Below are positions 22,100-33,832 of a stretch of 64,000 bases of DNA, in pieces. Every line of letters begins with the position of its first letter. The stretch's first letter is position 1. The DNA is taken from positions 1,022,549,208-1,022,613,207 of the forward strand of contig CM062804.1 of NCBI GenBank assembly GCA_031772625.1, given 5' to 3'. The DNA comes from Pinus tabuliformis. Taxonomy: Eukaryota; Streptophyta; Pinopsida; Pinales; Pinaceae. The notes under the pieces are model-generated. The model saw only the letters and a program-made list of their open reading frames with translations. It had not been told where the DNA came from and did not search any database. Both the position numbers and the translations under genes were made by a program.

Positions 22100-22915
22100 T
22101 CAACGCTTGAGTAATTCTGGATACTTCTGCATAAAATTCTCATCCTCCCATGTGGAATCTTCAGCGGATAAGTTCTTCCACTTGATAAGATACTCTAAAA
22201 TTGATCGATTTCGTAGCTGTCGAGTTCTTGTTTCTGTGACTGCTTCCGGTTCCAATATAATTTTTCCTTCCTCGTCAAGTTCTGGCAATATTGTTTGAAT
22301 TGGGAGCTTGTCGCCTATAACCTTCTTTAAACATGAAACATGGAAAACTGGGTGCAATCGAGAAGCTGCAGGAAGCTCCAATTTGTATGCCATAGTACCA
22401 ATCTTTTGCAACACCTTGTACGGACCATAATACTTTGGTGATAATTTATTATCCTTCTTAGCTTGCTTTAGGGACATTTGCTTATATGGTTGTAGCCGTA
22501 GGAATACCCAATCACCTACATCAAAACTTCTTTCACTGCGATGTTGATCTGCCTGTTGTTTCATTCTATTTTGTGCCAACACGAGGTTATCCTTTAAGAG
22601 TTGGAGGACTTGTTGTTGATGTTCGATGTGATGTTCCACTGCCTGAACCTTAGAATTTTCTCTTAAATATGATGTGATGGATGGTGGTTGATACCCATAA
22701 AGTGCCATAAATGGGGTCATTTTTTTTGCTGTATGGAAGGAAGTGTTATACCACCATTCAGCCAGAGGCAACCATTTGACCCATTGTGTCTGTTTATCAG
22801 ATACAAAGCAACGAAGATATCCTTCCAAACATTTTTTTACTATCTCAGTTTGCCCATCAGATTGAGGATGATAAGATGAGCTATGAGCTAACTGAGTACC
22901 AAGACAAGAAAATAA
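22100..22915 (-). pseudogene. ChrD pol 3' part: integrase end and chromodomain
   Basis: In frame with the upstream polyprotein but separated from it by the TAA at 22916-22918. It holds the integrase catalytic-Glu segment (HPQSDGQTEIVKKC, Glu preserved), the basic integrase tail (FDVGDWVFLRLQPYKQ), the HPVFHVSCLKK motif, and a C-terminal chromodomain (LRNRSILEYLIKWKNLS, then STWED). Chromodomains of this kind steer integration toward modified chromatin. The longest ATG-initiated stretch is 22100-22828 (242 aa). Without readthrough of the TAA the element makes no complete integrase. Confidence 0.9.
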
Positions 22916-25900
22916 TTATGTCCAAAAATTTCCAGTGAAAATGGGATCTCTGTCACTTACAATAATCTTTGGGTTTCCATGTAGCTTTTGAACTGTTTCC
23001 ATAAATGCAGTAGAAACTGTACTGGCTTTAAATGGATGTGATAATGCACAAAAGTGTGCATACTTGGTAAGTCTGTCAACTACCACCATGATGACACTCT
23101 TTCCCTCAGACTTGGGTAAACCTGTGATAAAATCCATTGAAACCTCCTCCCAACGTTGGCTTGGAATGGATAAAGGTTGTAATAGACCCGGTGTCTTAAT
23201 TGTTTCAACTTTATTTTGTTGGCAAACCAAACATTCCGCCACAAACTTTTGAATATCTGATTTAAGGCCATCCCAAAAAAATTCCTTCTTAACCCTGTGG
23301 TAAGTTTTTAAAAATCCTGAGTGCCCTCCTAAGGGAGAAGTGTGCAATTCCATAAGAATCTTTTGTTTTAGCTGGGAATTCTTACAGAGGTATAAGCGAT
23401 CTTTGTACCATAACGAATCATTTTTCCAGCTAAATGTATCAGAAGTACTGGAATCTTGTTGTAGCTTTCGAATAAGTGCCCACACTTCTTCGTCATTCTT
23501 CCATTCCTCCCTTGCTTCGTTTATCCAATCTGGTTGGATAATAGAAATGGCACACAACAATGCTTCCACATCCTCATCCTTTCTTGAGAGTGCATCTGCC
23601 ACCACATTTTGCTTCCCTTTTTTGTAGATGATTTCAAAGTCATAACCCAACATCTTTGTGACCCACTTTTGTTGCTCTTCAGAGGATAATCTTTGTTCTA
23701 AAAAGTATTTAAGGCTATCATGATCCGTTTTTACCTTGAAGTGTCTTCCCATTAGGTAGGGTCGCCATTTCTTAAGTGCATGGAGTATTGCCAACATTTC
23801 CTTCTCATAAATAGCTTTGCTTAAAAACTTTCCCTTGATTGGACGACTTTCAAAAGCAATGGGTCTTTCATCTTGCATTAGAACAACACCAATTCCATTT
23901 CCTGAAGCATCACATTCCACAATAAAGGTTTTTGTGAAGTTCGGTGTAGCTAAGACCGGTGCTTGGCACATTGCCTCTTTAAGATGTTCAAAGGCCTTTG
24001 TTGCTTCCGGAGTCCATGAAAATGAATCTTTCTTCAATAATGTTGTTAGAGGTGCTGCTATTCTCCCATAATTCTTAACAAACTTGCGATAATACCCTGT
24101 CAACCCAAGAAATCCTCGCAGATGCTTTATGGATGTGGGGATTTTCCATTCCTTAATGGCTTTAATTTTGCTAGGGTCTACCTTAACTCCTTCATGAGAT
24201 ACAATATGACCCAAATATTCCACCTCCTGGACTCCAAAGAAACATTTGGATCTTTTTGCATATAATTGTTTCTCCTCCAATAGTTGTAGCACCCTGTCAA
24301 CATGTTCAACATGATCCTTCCAAGACTTGCTGTAGATTAGTATATCATCAAAAAATACTAACACAAATTTTCTAAGGAATGGTTTGAAAATTGAATTCAT
24401 CAAACCTTGAAATGTTGAAGGTGCATTGGTAAGGCCAAAAGGCATGACCAAAAATTCATAATGACCCTCATGAGTTCTAAATGCCGTTTTCGGAATGTCT
24501 TCAATCTTCATTCTGATTTGATGATATCCCGAACGAAGATCCAACTTGGTGAAGTAAATTGATCCATGCAATTCATCCAGTAATTCATCAATGACAGGAA
24601 TGGGGAACTTATCTTTAATAGTGAGCTTGTTGAGCTCCCTATAATCTGGACACATGCGCCATGATCCATCCTTCTTGTGCACCAATACTACTGGAGCTGA
24701 GAAAGAACTTTGACTCGGTTGAATTATACCAGCCTCTAGCATTTCTGCAACCATACGTTCAATTTCACTTTTTTGGACATAGGGATATCTGTACGGCCTG
24801 ATGTTTGGAGGAACACTTCCTGGAATCAGATGAATAGCATGATCATGATCACGCATAGGTGGGAGACCTTTGGGAGTCTCAAATACCTTGGAATGATTGT
24901 CCAGGACTTTTTGGAGATCTGGAGAAATAGATGATTCCAATGTGGAAACATCTAGCGAACATAATTGTGCAATTACACCTCTTTGCTCCTTTTTTAGAAG
25001 CTTTGTCATGCCATTAGAGCTGATTATCTTTCCTGGTTTCCCTGCAATACCCCTTAATTCAACTTCCTTTCCTTCCATAGAAAATTTGATGAAAAGTTCT
25101 TGAAAATTAAAAGCTATTGTACCCAAGGATTGTAGCCATTGGACTCCTAGTACAACATCAGCACCTCCCATTGGAATGGAAAGCATTGGGCTAGTCAATA
25201 CATATTCTCCCATGGATAGCTTGATATTATGGCACTTTCCAGAGCAATTTATTGTTCCTCCATTTGCAATCATCACTTGACACTCTGGTGCTGGATATAG
25301 GAAGCAATTCAATTCTTTTGCTACCCTACAATGAATAAAATTGTGGGTGCTTCCTGAATCAATCAACACTATTACCTTTTTCTTCTTGATTTGTCCTTCT
25401 ATCTTGATGGTTTGAGGAGTGGTAATTCCCGCCAATGCATTACAAGATATGGTCGGATTTATTTGTTCTTCATCTAGGCTTTGTTCCTGGAATATATCCT
25501 CTTCTTTTGACCTTTCTTGCTCCTTTTCTTCTTCCTCTTCACAATCTATGTAGAATAATTTCTTCTCAGCACACTTATGACCTTTTGTGTATTTGCTATC
25601 ACAATTGTAACAAAGCCCTTTTGCTCTTTTTTCTTCCAATTGTTGTGGTGTCAACCTTGTAGGTTGTGGAAGACTAGGGGCAACAACACTTCCGTCTTTA
25701 TAGTTGTGAGTGGTATGCTTCCTAGTTGCCATAATTTTGCTTTCCATTTTTCTTGCTAACCTGAATGCCTTCTCTAATGAATCAGGTTCCCAAAGGCGAA
25801 CATCATGTTGGATATTATCCTTTAAAGACCCTATGAACACATCAATCCTATGCTCCTCTGGAATATCTTTTACCCTTATGTTCAATTTTTGGAACTCCTC

Positions 25901-26584
25901 AATGTGCTCCATTATTGAACCCTTTTGTTTGAGACTTATCAATTGGCTAAAAAAAGTGTTGCTTTTTGTATCCTCATAATGTGCTATCAATTCTTCCGTA
26001 AAAATTGCCCAAGTGATAAATTGTTTACGAGAACAAAGCCATTGATACCATACAAACTGATTTGGTTCCAAATATACAGTTGCCATACGTACCTTTTGTG
26101 CGTTTTGCACATTATTGAGATCGAAGAATTGCTCCATCTGTAATATCCATGTGGCAGGATCCTTGCCATCAAACTTCCTCATATCGATTTTTGGAATATG
26201 GTGATTCTTCGATCCAACATTAGCGTCTATGGAATCATGATTAACATTTCTTTTGTTCTCATCATGAGTTTCCTTTACTACCTTTTCACCATTAGTAAGT
26301 ATTTCTTGTAGAAAATTTGTCAAATCTGTCTTCAAATCTGCCATGTCTGTCTTCAAATTTGTTTTCAAATCTATCTTCAAATTGTCCATCTTAGCTTCCA
26401 TGCCATTCATCTTAGCTTCCATGCCATTTATCTTAGCATCTGTTAACTTTTGTGAGCGTGACATTTGTTGCACTTGTTCTTGTAATTTTGATATATCATG
26501 TAGCATTTCTTCCTCTTCTTCATGAGTCATGCTAGAGCTTTCAGGTTCCTTACTAGGTGTTTGCATTTTCTTTCCTCGGGGCAT
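22916..26584 (-). CDS. ChrD gag-pol polyprotein, ended early in integrase (1222 aa)
   Basis: Begins MPRGKKMQ at 26584 after a ~665-base leader. Gag has an N-terminal coiled coil with heptad-like GMEAKMN repeats (about residues 35-95), the retrotransposon gag domain (about 130-290) and a zinc knuckle of the gypsy type [14 protein letters not shown] (325-338). Protease DSG is at 409-411. RT has catalytic FFDD (Asp 746-747); RNase H has D892 and TDHDSLKYF. Integrase has its zinc-binding [10 protein letters not shown]...C1118/C1121, then D1151 and D1211, and stops before the third catalytic residue. Comparison with the second copy (ChrE) shows GAA there, so one base change produced TAA. The remainder of the frame is open. 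Confidence 0.93.
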   Translation of the reverse strand: MPRGKKMQTPSKEPESSSMTHEEEEEMLHDISKLQEQVQQMSRSQKLTDAKINGMEAKMNGMEAKMDNLKIDLKTNLKTDMADLKTDLTNFLQEILTNGEKVVKETHDENKRNVNHDSIDANVGSKNHHIPKIDMRKFDGKDPATWILQMEQFFDLNNVQNAQKVRMATVYLEPNQFVWYQWLCSRKQFITWAIFTEELIAHYEDTKSNTFFSQLISLKQKGSIMEHIEEFQKLNIRVKDIPEEHRIDVFIGSLKDNIQHDVRLWEPDSLEKAFRLARKMESKIMATRKHTTHNYKDGSVVAPSLPQPTRLTPQQLEEKRAKGLCYNCDSKYTKGHKCAEKKLFYIDCEEEEEKEQERSKEEDIFQEQSLDEEQINPTISCNALAGITTPQTIKIEGQIKKKKVIVLIDSGSTHNFIHCRVAKELNCFLYPAPECQVMIANGGTINCSGKCHNIKLSMGEYVLTSPMLSIPMGGADVVLGVQWLQSLGTIAFNFQELFIKFSMEGKEVELRGIAGKPGKIISSNGMTKLLKKEQRGVIAQLCSLDVSTLESSISPDLQKVLDNHSKVFETPKGLPPMRDHDHAIHLIPGSVPPNIRPYRYPYVQKSEIERMVAEMLEAGIIQPSQSSFSAPVVLVHKKDGSWRMCPDYRELNKLTIKDKFPIPVIDELLDELHGSIYFTKLDLRSGYHQIRMKIEDIPKTAFRTHEGHYEFLVMPFGLTNAPSTFQGLMNSIFKPFLRKFVLVFFDDILIYSKSWKDHVEHVDRVLQLLEEKQLYAKRSKCFFGVQEVEYLGHIVSHEGVKVDPSKIKAIKEWKIPTSIKHLRGFLGLTGYYRKFVKNYGRIAAPLTTLLKKDSFSWTPEATKAFEHLKEAMCQAPVLATPNFTKTFIVECDASGNGIGVVLMQDERPIAFESRPIKGKFLSKAIYEKEMLAILHALKKWRPYLMGRHFKVKTDHDSLKYFLEQRLSSEEQQKWVTKMLGYDFEIIYKKGKQNVVADALSRKDEDVEALLCAISIIQPDWINEAREEWKNDEEVWALIRKLQQDSSTSDTFSWKNDSLWYKDRLYLCKNSQLKQKILMELHTSPLGGHSGFLKTYHRVKKEFFWDGLKSDIQKFVAECLVCQQNKVETIKTPGLLQPLSIPSQRWEEVSMDFITGLPKSEGKSVIMVVVDRLTKYAHFCALSHPFKASTVSTAFMETVQKLHGNPKIIVSDRDPIFTGNFWT

Positions 26585-27248
26585 CAGTTACCAATAATAA
26601 TGCTCTACTATGCCCTTTGAATTCCTTCAAAATAAATTTTCAAACCAAGCTTAAGCAAAAATTTAAAAAAATCTACACACCTTTTTTCACTTTGTAGGAG
26701 CTCGATATTGCCTCTGATGTATCTCTGTACTTTCCAATCATCTATTTCTGAATTTGTGACCTGTAGTAGGTCTCTATGTCCTCTTTCCAATGCCACCAGT
26801 CTGATCCAAATTGGATTCTCCAAGAAAGAGTTATGCACAATCTCCCAAGATGACCTGATTATAGACCTTTCCAGAAGAGCGAAGTTGTATGAAGTGCCAC
26901 GTGTACAATTTTCGATATTTGGTTCTGAAAAAGATAAACAAGAAACTACAGTCCGTCCTCTTTCTGTACCTTCTTACGAAATTTCAATTTGATTCCCAGA
27001 GAGAAAGTTATGACAATTTTCCCCAGGTCACCTGTTTTGAATGTAATTCAGGAGTCTGCAAAAAGACCAACTTCCTCAGATCATATCTCCGAAAATATCG
27101 CGCGAAAAGCTCTGAAATTTGAACCCAAGGTTCAGTGCGATTTCTTCTCAAATGGGTTTTTTTTGCGACTTCTGAAACATCACAAAAAAAAGTTATAGCT
27201 GAAATGCCACGATGACCTGTTTGGAGCAGCGAAACCCTAGAATCCAAA
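26585..27248 (-). other. ChrD transcript leader
   Basis: Untranslated sequence between primer site and gag ATG. It aligns with the leader of ChrE at 52960-53616. Small open stretches occur on both strands and show no conserved coding pattern. Confidence 0.6.
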
Positions 27249-27260
27249 GCTCTGATACCA
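27249..27260 (-). promoter_or_regulatory. ChrD primer binding site
   Basis: Minus strand TGGTATCAGAGC, exact initiator-tRNA-Met complement, two bases from the 5' LTR. Confidence 0.95.
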
Positions 27261-27262
27261 AA

Positions 27263-27595
27263 TGTTATGAAACCAGCTCAAGAAAAGATAGAAAAGATAG
27301 ATCAACGCCTTAGAATTCAGCCTCTTCGAGGGGGAAACCTCCTTTACATTACATAAATGAACAGTTCTTTGATGATTCAAATGACAAAACCTCCTTTCTA
27401 TATATAGGAGTCTAAGGAGTCACAATATAATCCAGCCGACCTAACAATAATAATATAAACCCACAAAAATAACAATAGAGGGATTCTATGGGGCACAGAA
27501 ATAACAATATGGGGGATATAGGGGCACAACAATATAAATAAAGGGTATAACTATAATAGTAATGGGGTAATCACTAGTATTATAGGGACCCAACA
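27263..27595 (-). repeat. ChrD 5' LTR
   Basis: 333 bp, partner of 21739-22071. Plus-strand end ACCCAACA, followed by the GTGAG duplication at 27596-27600. Confidence 0.95.
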
Positions 27596-27600
27596 GTGAG

Positions 27601-28254
27601 GTATTTTGAGAAAAACTTGTGGCAATAGAGCAAGTTTAGAAGAGTGGAAATGATGAGCCAGAAAGTGGGAAATGATCTTCAATAGAATTAGGTCCTAAAT
27701 GGGCTCATCAAATTTAGGTATCAGAATTTGGTTGTATACTTTTTGTAGCTAAAAATATAAATGAAACACGGAGTTTTGAGAGTACAATAGTTTTTCTTCT
27801 TAAAGCAAGATCTAATGACCCCGGAGAGGGTGAATTTGGGGTCATACTTAATCATCCATTTCATAGGTGTATTAGAGACATGCGACCTACTAATCTATAT
27901 TTGGCTACAATATTTGTAGATTGTCCACTACATTTTGGTGGGCTGCTTGAAGTAAGTATGTTCCTATTAACTATAGGTGAAAATGTTCTTACAGGTTTTG
28001 ATAAAGTTATTCTCAGTTTGTGTTATGGTGCTAGGAACAATTTACACTCTATAGCAGAACTTGTGAGGAATGAAGTGCTTCAACATGAAAATTTTTGGTT
28101 CTTTCTTAGGTATGTAGGTTTGGAATTCAATCAATTGAAGGAGTTGTCCTTATATTATTGGTATGTAGTAGCCTATAGCCCCAACCTAATCACTGCTTTC
28201 TCTTCTTCACGTCTTGGCTTGTGGGAGGAATTTTTGCAGCTTATGGGAGGTTGA
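27601..28254 (+). pseudogene. AlgH/YqgE (UPF0301)-family pseudogene
   Basis: One frame gives a recognisable plant AlgH/UPF0301 domain: EKLVAIEQ near 27610, KWAHQ near 27697, FGVILNHPFH near 27835, DMRPTNLYLATIF, CPLHFGGLLEVSMFLL, CYGARNNLHSIAELV, then YVGLEFNQLKE and LGLWEEFLQLMGG, ending at TGA 28252-28254. In-frame stops lie at 27607, 27637, 27673 and 27715; from 27718 onward 178 codons are open. Several family-typical residues are changed (for example GP to GL after FGG). No intron is seen across it, which would suit a retroposed copy if plant homologues have introns here. The N-terminal side is cut by ChrD. The biochemical role of the family is not settled; the copy is presumably dead. 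Confidence 0.85.
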
Positions 28255-30959
28255 AACGTTGAACTTAATACAAATCAAAAGCAAGGAAATCTATAATTTA
28301 TATTAGTTTTCATGCAAATAGTATATTCTTATGTATGTTAGCTATTTCCATTATGGGATAATTGATCCATTTCACTTTCCTTTTGAAAAATGATTGGTAG
28401 AATGTAAAATTACTTGATCAGAGTGCATGTTGAATACTTAAGAATGAATCAAGGCTATCATAAAATATCAGTCTGAGGTGACTTTCATTTGTAAATATAT
28501 TATATTAATTTGTAGGTTAACATTATGGCTGACATGAGTTGAAGAATCAATATGAAATGGTTCAACATTCTTGAAAAATCTTTCAAAGATTACATTCTGT
28601 GCATAATATATGGTAACATATTTCTATCTCTATCAATCCTTGGAGTGAAAATATTTTTATCAAGGAACAAAAAGGAATATTTGATTGCAGATTTTGGTTA
28701 ATAATTAAGGATAAAAAGTAACCAAAGGAAGAAGAGAAAAAGCACCAAAATCAAATCATGAGATGTTTGGATGTGTGTCTAGATTCTCTATTATTTCTAA
28801 TTTATTCAAAATATAACATCAATGTTGATATCTTAGTCAGTTTCTAACCATTGTCTATTTATGAAGAGATGAGCTCCTCTTTTGAAATAAGTAAGCTAAA
28901 ATAACCAAACTACAAGTATTTGATACCAACCATAGGATTCATGTTCACCTCATCATCTTCCATGTTTTCGTGCTTTTTTGTTTATGTGGCCAACGTAGAT
29001 GCAACTACATCCCACATTCAGAATGAAATTAATGGAAACTTCCAACCCCTTCATTCATAAAGAGACTATTACAACCCATAAACTCCAATTAAGGAAATCT
29101 ACTTCACCTTGTAAAATCACATAAGATACTATAGATTAATATCAAAATTTTTATAAAAGAGGTTCCATTAAACTTCAGAAGAATTACAATGGTTCTGCAA
29201 TATCATGCACCACAAGCAACCCATTTTCATAGGCAGGACATGCCCTTGAGGAGAAACAATTAATCACAAGCACTTTAGCGAAGTTGTCAGAAGAAGGAGC
29301 CTCAAAAACTCAAGGATGTGCACTTGGCACAAACTACTTATTCATGCTTTTGTGAGAATTGAAGAATTGTGGGTGGCCTAGATTACCACTGCCTTCGATG
29401 CTAAAACATAGATATTACTTACAACCAATACCCGTAGATGATGTTTTCAGTAGTTAGAACCAATAAGAATTAAAGTGTTGTGGAGATGATTTTCTAGTAA
29501 ATCTCAAAGTAAACATGAATAACAAATTATGATTATGATAAATTTTCATAATTTAGCATTTAACAGATATCAACAATGAAGAGCTAAAAAAGGATAGTAA
29601 AATACAAACATTTTCCTTCTTATTCTCCTCTTCTTCGAGATGCCTCTTCTCTTCCTTTTACCAGAGAATTTCTTCCATCTTCAAATCCCTGCACACAAAA
29701 ACATGATCCTAAATAAATCATTATTATCTGTGTTAATTTGAAGCATTAAGTAGTGAAATGGCTTCAAACCTTGGTAATGTATGTACAAAAAAACATTGGA
29801 AAAATAGAAAGTGTAGGGACAAACCGATGAATATAAGAGGGATTATTATGATTAATGACTTCTTGCTAGGAATAGTTGCAGGGGTTCCATGGCATGAGGT
29901 TCATGCTAGAAAGTAGATATTGATTGTTGGTCCTCTATAATGTTTTTGATCAGGTATGCTACTTTGCAAATCCCTTACGCATGCTGGGTCCTTATCAAAG
30001 ATTGGTTCAGTGGAGAAAAGGTGGAACCATTAGGTATATATTTGTGTCAAAACATAAATAAATTTTGGTCACAACTCCTTGTTCCGCAACAACGAGAACC
30101 AAGAATGACACAAATGCTAATATGTTTTCGTTTTTCTTCTTGAAAAGGAAATTGGTCTCCCCACACTCTATGCAAGAAATAACACTGACATGAGTAAGAC
30201 ATTGACTAAGTTGTTAATGGAAGATGGGGAAAGGAAATTGTAATGAAAATATCATTCCTAATATTATTTTATTAGTTTTTTAATTTTTTAGGTTTTTAAT
30301 TTATTGGGAGAAATTTCAATTAAAATATCATTCTTAGTATTATTTTATTATTATTTTAATTTCTTATGTTTTTAATTTATTGGGAGAAATGTAGTTACAC
30401 TTCTAATTGTGGCTAGAGGCTCTCTAACCTTTATGGTAGATATGTTGCCATGTCTAGTTAAAGGTGTAATGTCTTGTTAAACATTTTGACTCAGTAAAAA
30501 TAAACAAAATGAAATATAAATATAAATAAAATCCTAACATAGTAGATATGTTCTAATGTTTTGTTAAACATTTTGACCCAATAAAAATAAAATAAAATAA
30601 AATAAAATTTCTAATTAATTGTTCAAATTCCCTAGATCCATCTTAACTCCAAATCCATCAAGCACCAAGAGGGATCAAATATCTTGAGATGAAAATATCT
30701 TTTAGAGTGAAAAGAAATTTCATTCCTCTAAGTGTTTGGTAGATCTATAATTAAGATGGATCGAGGTTGGTATAAAAGCAAGTTATGATTATTTAAAAAA
30801 ACAACAGAAGAAGAAGAAGAAGAAAGTAAGAGATAGGTATCACAATGTTAAACTTTTTATTTTATTTAAAACATTACTATATAATTATAAATATTTAGTC
30901 TTTATTTAAGCATGCTATATAATTATAAAAATTTAGTCCTTGCATAGTATTGATAAACA
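28255..30959. other. AT-rich intergenic stretch
   Basis: No gene found. It contains simple repeats: (AAAAT)n near 30580-30606, GAAGAA near 30808-30825, and the short duplications listed separately. The 67-codon open stretch at 29940-30143 has no recognisable feature. Confidence 0.5.
30246..30390. repeat. Two-copy tandem repeat, period 76 bp
   Basis: 30246-30314 recurs at 30322-30390, both running from AAAATATCATTC to TTATTGGGAGAAAT with few differences. A related duplication follows: TAATG(T/T)CTTGTTAAACATT near 30469 and again near 30553. Confidence 0.8.
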
Positions 30960-31881
30960 TTGCTAGTTAGGCATAAGCATCTATGCTTAACCAACATGTT
31001 TTAATTGAACCTAAGGGAAGCACCTTAAATTATAAAAAAAGTTGAAATTTCCATTTAGTGGTAAATAATGCTACATTGTCACCACCCAACCATAGGAAAC
31101 ATTCTACCACCTCCTATAAGCCAATCACTATTGAAAAATTAACCACAAAATATAGAATTGTGTTGTCTTCATCACGACCAACCCATTGTAGTCCTCAATG
31201 ATCATATACCTAACGGAAACATGATTCCACTTACATTTCACTCATTAATGATGTTTCATTTTGATTGCTAACACATTATTCAACACATTTCCAATTTACA
31301 TCATCCTCCCCTAAGATTATTTTACAATGGTTATTCATGATCAACCCTTGTTAAGGGGATCTCCTAGTCCACATCAAACTAGTACACCATCATATTTGTC
31401 TCATGAAACAACCTAAGTCACTCATAGAGTATACCAAACATATAAAATAATTTTCTACTCTTGGTCATGTTTACCTGACATGCCATCTATTGTGCCATTT
31501 CTAATGGCACCTCAAGTAATATCCTTGCATTCTCCCCACACTTTAATTGTTGGGACCTTCATCAACATGGATCCATTGGCTTCTCTAATGAACAGGGAAT
31601 TGATGGTGAAGAGATACTTTTTAATTTTTTCATTTAAATTTGATGTTGATACCATTTGTCATTAGGGTAAACTTTTCAATCCACCTAAGAATCTAATGTC
31701 AATCAAGAAGCCTAGTTTTTTATGGCATTGTCATGAAATTAATAGTTGTGCATAACCATCAACCTCTTGTATCACTCAAACTATCCTTAGCCAACATGTA
31801 CTAACCAAACCCAAGTTAGGAAATTTAAACTATAGGAAATGTTGTAGTGCTTGTTTCATTATAGGTGATGTTGTTTCATCG
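30960..31881. repeat. ~810-bp tandem repeat: partial unit and full unit left of ElH
   Basis: 31075-31881 is a complete unit whose diverged partner begins immediately right of ElH at 39455. Shared landmarks in order: TCACCACCCA, CATATACCTA, CTCCTAGTCCACA, TCAAACTAGTAC / CCAAACTAGTAC, TGGCACCTCAAG, TTTAATTGTT, AACCATCAA / GACCATCAA and a closing CTAACCAAA / CTTAACCAAA block. 30960-31074 resembles the closing part of the unit, so at least 2.1 units once stood in tandem. No coding content. Confidence 0.7.
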
Positions 31882-33816
31882 TGATGAGCCTAGGTATTGC
31901 AATAAGAATGCTACAATTCCCAAGGCTATCGACTTTAATTATAAATCCGGGGTTCGTACAAACTTAAGAGGTATCAACACTATATGTGCAGCATACAATG
32001 TGTCCTTCCTTTGTTGTCATGATGTAATGGAGTGCATTTACTGAAGTCAAATCCTAAACTAATTGCAGAAAATAAAATGTTTGAAATGGAACCTTAACCT
32101 ATTGCAAGAAACAAAGTACAAGGAAAGAAACCTATTCTAATTGCATAAATATTATGAACTAGATGTAAAAGAAACCTAACTTAACCCTATTCATCACATG
32201 TGATGATTTAATCTAACTGAGCATGAAATCTGATCTAGAGAGTACTAACTACTGTGTGTATGTGTAAATATAAAAGAAATCATTTTTTTTATCATTTTGT
32301 TTTATAAATGAAATGCTAATCTTTCCTTGTTCTTTGGTAGGGGAGACAAGTGTGGAGCAAGAGGGTTAAAATGGTCATGATGGCATGGAGGTCAAGTACA
32401 GGCCTAATCCCAGCTTCAAGGATGATTTTTCTAAATTTGGTCTCAAGAAAGGCTTTCATATGGGATGCTTCAATGATTTCCTACAGGATCCCCTGATTTA
32501 CTACATGATGTTACATATTTACTATACGAAATTATAATTCATCGGATGACCAAGAAAATCAAATCCAAATTGGATGGGACAGATTTTTTTATTAACTAGG
32601 ATGTCTTAGGTCCCCATTCCAAGTGGAATCACTCAGAAACACCTCTTCTAACCCATGCTAAAAAATAGAAAAACATTACTAGTCGAAAATCTAGAAATTC
32701 GAGAACTAGTGAGCTAGTATATCTAAAAAATGCCTAACCTAATTGGGTGCAAATGAAGTGGGGTAATTTTTGTTATGAACTAGAATTTTATTTTTATCTA
32801 ATGCAAGTGGAACCAAATCAATTGAAGCTCGTTACCATGCTCTAAAATATAGCAGAAATTTATTGTTCTTTGCCACAAAGGAGTTCCAGAAATCTGGATT
32901 TGTGAATAAGAAAGCTAATCCAAGTAGCTCAATGACTACTATGACCTTCCAAAGGTTTTCCAAGGATGAAATGATACTTGTGATCCTGAAAAATAACTTA
33001 AAACAACCATTTAACTCGATCCTACAACAAGAAATCATTAATACTAAATGCATAAATGAAAAGACATAAAAACAAGAGATGCATGTGAATAAGAAATAAA
33101 AAGAAGGAAAGAAAATGATACAAAATGGATCTGAGGCTCTTGGAATGGCCAAGCCCAAGGAAAATTAGAGACCTATGGAGGATAACAATATATATAATCT
33201 AAACATGACAACAATCTTCATTATTTTCATCAATACAATTACATCCCTGCAAAAAAATACAATGGAGCTGCAAAAATACAAGTTTTCTCCACAATAACAC
33301 TAATGAAAATCTCCACCTAGAGGAAGATTCGACTTGGTACTTATAAAAAGATATTAGTAATCATTCCCCATGAATGGAGGAAGCTTTCCCCACAAAAATC
33401 CCTTGATTAGTGGATCTGGTCCCCAATACTAGGAATCTGCATTAAATGGCAGGGAGCACATTCCTAGATTTTCTCATTCATTGGAGTTCCACAATTTGTG
33501 CCATAATTCCATAATATATTTTTGACTTATTATTTATTATTGATCCTCCCGTAGTAGGGAGCAAGGCCCTAAATTATATCCTCCTCCAAATCTTCATAAT
33601 CTACCGAATATTCTCATAATATTCCTCCAAAATAAATAATATTAGGCACAAATATCGAATTATTCATAAACCTTCCTAATGATATATTAAAGTTAAAAAT
33701 ACATTATCTAATACAAAAAGAGAGTTTTAATGTGTTGAAGGATGGTCATAGACCCTAATTTATGTTTTAATTTAGAGGCATGGGCCTTAATTTATGTCTA
33801 ATTTAGAGGCCCATCA
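31882..33816 (-). repeat. ElH 3' LTR
   Basis: 1935 bp, plus-strand start TGATGAGCC and end GGCCCATCA, aligned along its length to 37512-39454 with many substitutions and small indels. Open stretches inside (for example 32832-33158) have no counterpart of the same length in the partner and are not genes. Confidence 0.9.
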
Positions 33817-33832
33817 TACCCCCTACTGAAAG
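33817..33832 (-). promoter_or_regulatory. ElH polypurine tract
   Basis: Minus strand TCAGTAGGGGGTA directly before the LTR start TGATGGGCC. Confidence 0.65.

Larger units (their letters stand above)
21739..27595 (-). mobile_element. ChrD: nearly intact Ty3/gypsy chromovirus
   Basis: 5857 bp on the minus strand, with 333-bp LTRs differing at about 9 positions (2.7%), perfect GTGAG duplications and an exact tRNA-Met primer site. One long gag-pol frame runs from 26584 to 22100 and is broken by a single TAA at 22916-22918. A C-terminal chromodomain marks it as a chromovirus. The short LTRs and ~5.8-kb size are Reina-like, but lineage is inference. It sits inside an AlgH-type pseudogene. Confidence 0.96.

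Noticed and set aside
23340..26143. Plus-strand open frames across ChrD
   Set aside because: Antisense shadows of the gag-pol frame; no independent motif.
32832..33158. 108-codon minus-strand frame in the ElH 3' LTR as a gene
   Set aside because: The aligned position in the other LTR is broken and the translation has no recognisable motif.
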